Shown here: positions 62,883-64,000 of the stretch, one piece after another | How the letters are laid out: every line of letters begins with the position of its first letter | How positions within the stretch are numbered: position 1 is the stretch's first letter | Assembly (NCBI GenBank): GCA_035523995.1 | Contig: DATKPQ010000039.1 | Location: 66,615-130,614, forward strand | Source of the DNA: JASHVB01 sp035523995 | Lineage (GTDB): Bacteria; Pseudomonadota; Alphaproteobacteria; Acetobacterales; Acetobacteraceae | Direction of reading: 5' to 3' | DNA: 64,000 nt | Notes under the pieces: generated by a model | The model's input: only the letters and a program-made list of their open reading frames with translations | Told to the model about the DNA's origin: nothing | Databases searched by the model: none | Position numbers and translations under genes: made by a program

Positions 62883-63440
62883 ATGAACCGCACGAGCGTT
62901 CCGCCGACGGTCGCCATTATGGTATTGCTCACCGCGCTCGGCGGCATCGCTCTCGCGGCGCAGGACAGATACACCTTGCAGGTGCCGGGCGGTCTCGCCT
63001 TCTCCGAGTTCAGGGGATATGACGAATGGCAGACCATCGCCGTTAGTCAGAATGGAAAAACGATCGAGACGATTCTCGGCAATCCCACGATGATCGCGGC
63101 GTTCAAGTCGGGCATTCCCGGCAATGGCAAGCCGTTCCCCGACGGTGCCAAGATGGCGAAGATCCACTGGACGGCAAAAAAGGCCGTCGACGAACCGGGT
63201 GAACCGCTGATACCGGGGCCCCTGCATGACATTGACTTCATGGCAAAGAACAGTACGCGGTTCGCAGACAGCGGCGGATGGGGATATGCCGTGTTCGAGT
63301 ATGACACTGCGTCCGGCACGTTCAGGCCCGGCGATCTGCACGACATGCCGCCGCAGGCGCACGACGCCAAGTGCGGGTTCGCCTGCCATACGATCGTGGC
63401 GGCGAAGGACTACGTTTTCACGGCATACCCGCAGCGATGA
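62883..63440 (+). CDS. Cytochrome P460 family protein with CX3CH haem motif
   Basis: 185 residues from the ATG at 62883 (AGGAG six bases upstream; the ATG at 62877 touches the ribosome site and is rejected). Export signal PTVAIMVLLTALGGIALA. The mature domain has the P460 pattern: FRGYDEWQTIAVSQ, IETILGNPTMIAAFKSGIPG, GKPFPDGAKMAKIHW, GWGYAVFEYD. The haem motif reads CGFACH, with three residues between the cysteines instead of two. P460 proteins oxidise hydroxylamine or nitric oxide through a Lys-crosslinked haem; the lysines near residues 91-100 are candidates. Overlaps the HiPIP gene. Confidence 0.88.
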   Translation: MNRTSVPPTVAIMVLLTALGGIALAAQDRYTLQVPGGLAFSEFRGYDEWQTIAVSQNGKTIETILGNPTMIAAFKSGIPGNGKPFPDGAKMAKIHWTAKKAVDEPGEPLIPGPLHDIDFMAKNSTRFADSGGWGYAVFEYDTASGTFRPGDLHDMPPQAHDAKCGFACHTIVAAKDYVFTAYPQR

Positions 63441-63790
63441 ATGCGCCGCCGGCTCCTGCGCGAGCACCGCTGCCTGATGGAGCATCGCACGCCGTCACAA
63501 TGAAGGGGTTGCGCGTGACTGAACTTGGGAAGGACCGCCGGCGCATCTCACGCCGTTCGGCACTCGCTGGGACGGTGTTTGCGCTCGGCGCGGCGGCAGG
63601 TGCTGCTGCTGTGCGAGAGGCGGCGGCGCAGCAAAAGATCAGTCAGGCTATCGCCAAATATCAGGGGATGCCGAATGGCGGCCAGCACTGCGGGGTTTGC
63701 ATCAACTTCCAACCGCCAAATGCGTGCAAATTTGTCCAGGGCGACATCGGTCCGAATGGCTGGTGCTCGCTGTTTTCGCCCAAGACTTAG
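63437..63790 (+). CDS. High-potential iron-sulfur protein (HiPIP), Tat-exported
   Basis: 117 residues from an ATG overlapping the P460 stop (ATGA); an ATG at 63500 is an alternative. A twin-arginine signal (RRRISRRSALAGTVFALGAA) precedes a short mature domain with four cysteines (Cys85, 88, 97, 110) in HCGVCINFQPPNACKFVQGD and GWCSLF, the [4Fe-4S] ligand pattern of HiPIPs. HiPIPs carry electrons in the periplasm at high potential, typically to photosynthetic reaction centres or oxidases. Translational overlap makes it the likely redox partner of the P460. Confidence 0.9.
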   Translation: MNAPPAPARAPLPDGASHAVTMKGLRVTELGKDRRRISRRSALAGTVFALGAAAGAAAVREAAAQQKISQAIAKYQGMPNGGQHCGVCINFQPPNACKFVQGDIGPNGWCSLFSPKT

Positions 63791-63955
63791 TGGTTGCGCG
63801 GCAATAACGGGGAGTCGAAGCCGGCAGGACGGTCCAGAAGACAGAGACTTCGCAGCGCCCTAGAGCATTTCCACCCTGACTGGAATCTCGGGGGGCTAGC
63901 GAAACGGCCTCGCTCTGTGATTCTGGGGTTTCCGGATGACGAGCCGGAGGCGACG

Positions 63956-64000
63956 ATGGGGTGGACACGAGGACGAAGCTACCACCAGGACTTGCGCGAG
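63956..64000 (+). mobile_element. Start of an IS630-type transposase gene, cut by the window end
   Basis: The last 45 bases read MGWTRGRSYHQDLRE, the N terminus of IS630-family transposases leading into their helix-turn-helix (…YSxDLRERV…). GGAGG lies just upstream. Only 15 codons are visible, so intactness is unknown. The element's left end should lie in about 63850-63900, where GAGCATTTCCACCCTGACTG could be part of the terminal repeat. Confidence 0.65.

Overview
The window looks like a chromosomal segment of a GC-rich alphaproteobacterium, most likely an Acetobacteraceae / Rhodospirillales soil or purple-bacterial lineage. The grounds are: the hopanoid-tailoring pair HpnI-HpnJ, a porin of the alphaproteobacterial type, a Tat-exported HiPIP next to a cytochrome P460, LysR, TauD, M81 and M20 catabolic genes, and high-GC codon use throughout. 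No phage, plasmid or CRISPR signature is visible. Assignment to family rank is an inference from gene content. No rRNA or tRNA gene was recognised.

Layout. 0.2-9.3 kb: aquaporin Z, HrpB helicase (minus), RidA, a frameshifted secreted protein, an orphan CydC ABC half-transporter, a decayed coiled-coil gene, an OmpA-like protein and RecQ. 9.3-14.5 kb: a small inverted-repeat element, a KefB-like antiporter, and the overlapping hpnI-hpnJ pair. 14.9-22.8 kb: a Cys-less thiolase-like protein with its DUF35 partner; a four-gene run of winged-helix protein, two small membrane proteins and a cytochrome P450; a TPR-sulfotransferase with 102-bp DNA repeats; an internally duplicated unknown protein; and a 57-residue protein. 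22.9-31 kb: an LLM oxidoreductase, an HpcH/HpaI aldolase, a substrate-binding protein coupled to a hybrid kinase, and an orphan molybdopterin dehydrogenase large subunit.

31-43.3 kb: HSL hydrolase, a GC-poor unknown gene, a DUF952 protein, tartrate/isopropylmalate-type dehydrogenase, relics of a glycosyltransferase and an HprK-like kinase, LysR, a strongly terminated porin, a FecR/DUF6600-type protein with a Pro/His-rich tail, a Tyr/Gly lipoprotein and a CPA1 antiporter. 43.3-51.5 kb: a long gene-poor stretch, an orphan papain-like cysteine protease candidate, and a four-gene signalling operon (CHASE3 hybrid kinase, CheR, CheB, REC-kinase-REC). 51.6-64 kb: TauD dioxygenase, PdxJ, aldo/keto reductase, glutaryl-CoA dehydrogenase overlapping a DEAD-box helicase gene that has a palindromic repeat built into its coding sequence, a VapC relic, an M20 peptidase, LysR, MlrC-like M81 protein, cytochrome P460 overlapping a HiPIP gene, and the left edge of an IS630-type insertion sequence cut by the window end.

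How the genes work together: most are one- or two-gene transcription units of ordinary metabolism. The units that look like real functional partnerships are hpnI-hpnJ, thiolase-DUF35, winged-helix/DUF5985/DUF5985/P450, substrate-binding protein plus hybrid kinase, the CheR/CheB kinase operon, and P460-HiPIP. The most unusual signals are the palindromic element read through in frame inside the DEAD-box helicase, the Cys-less thiolase-DUF35 pair, the CX3CH haem motif of the P460, and the kinase relic frameshifted in its P-loop.
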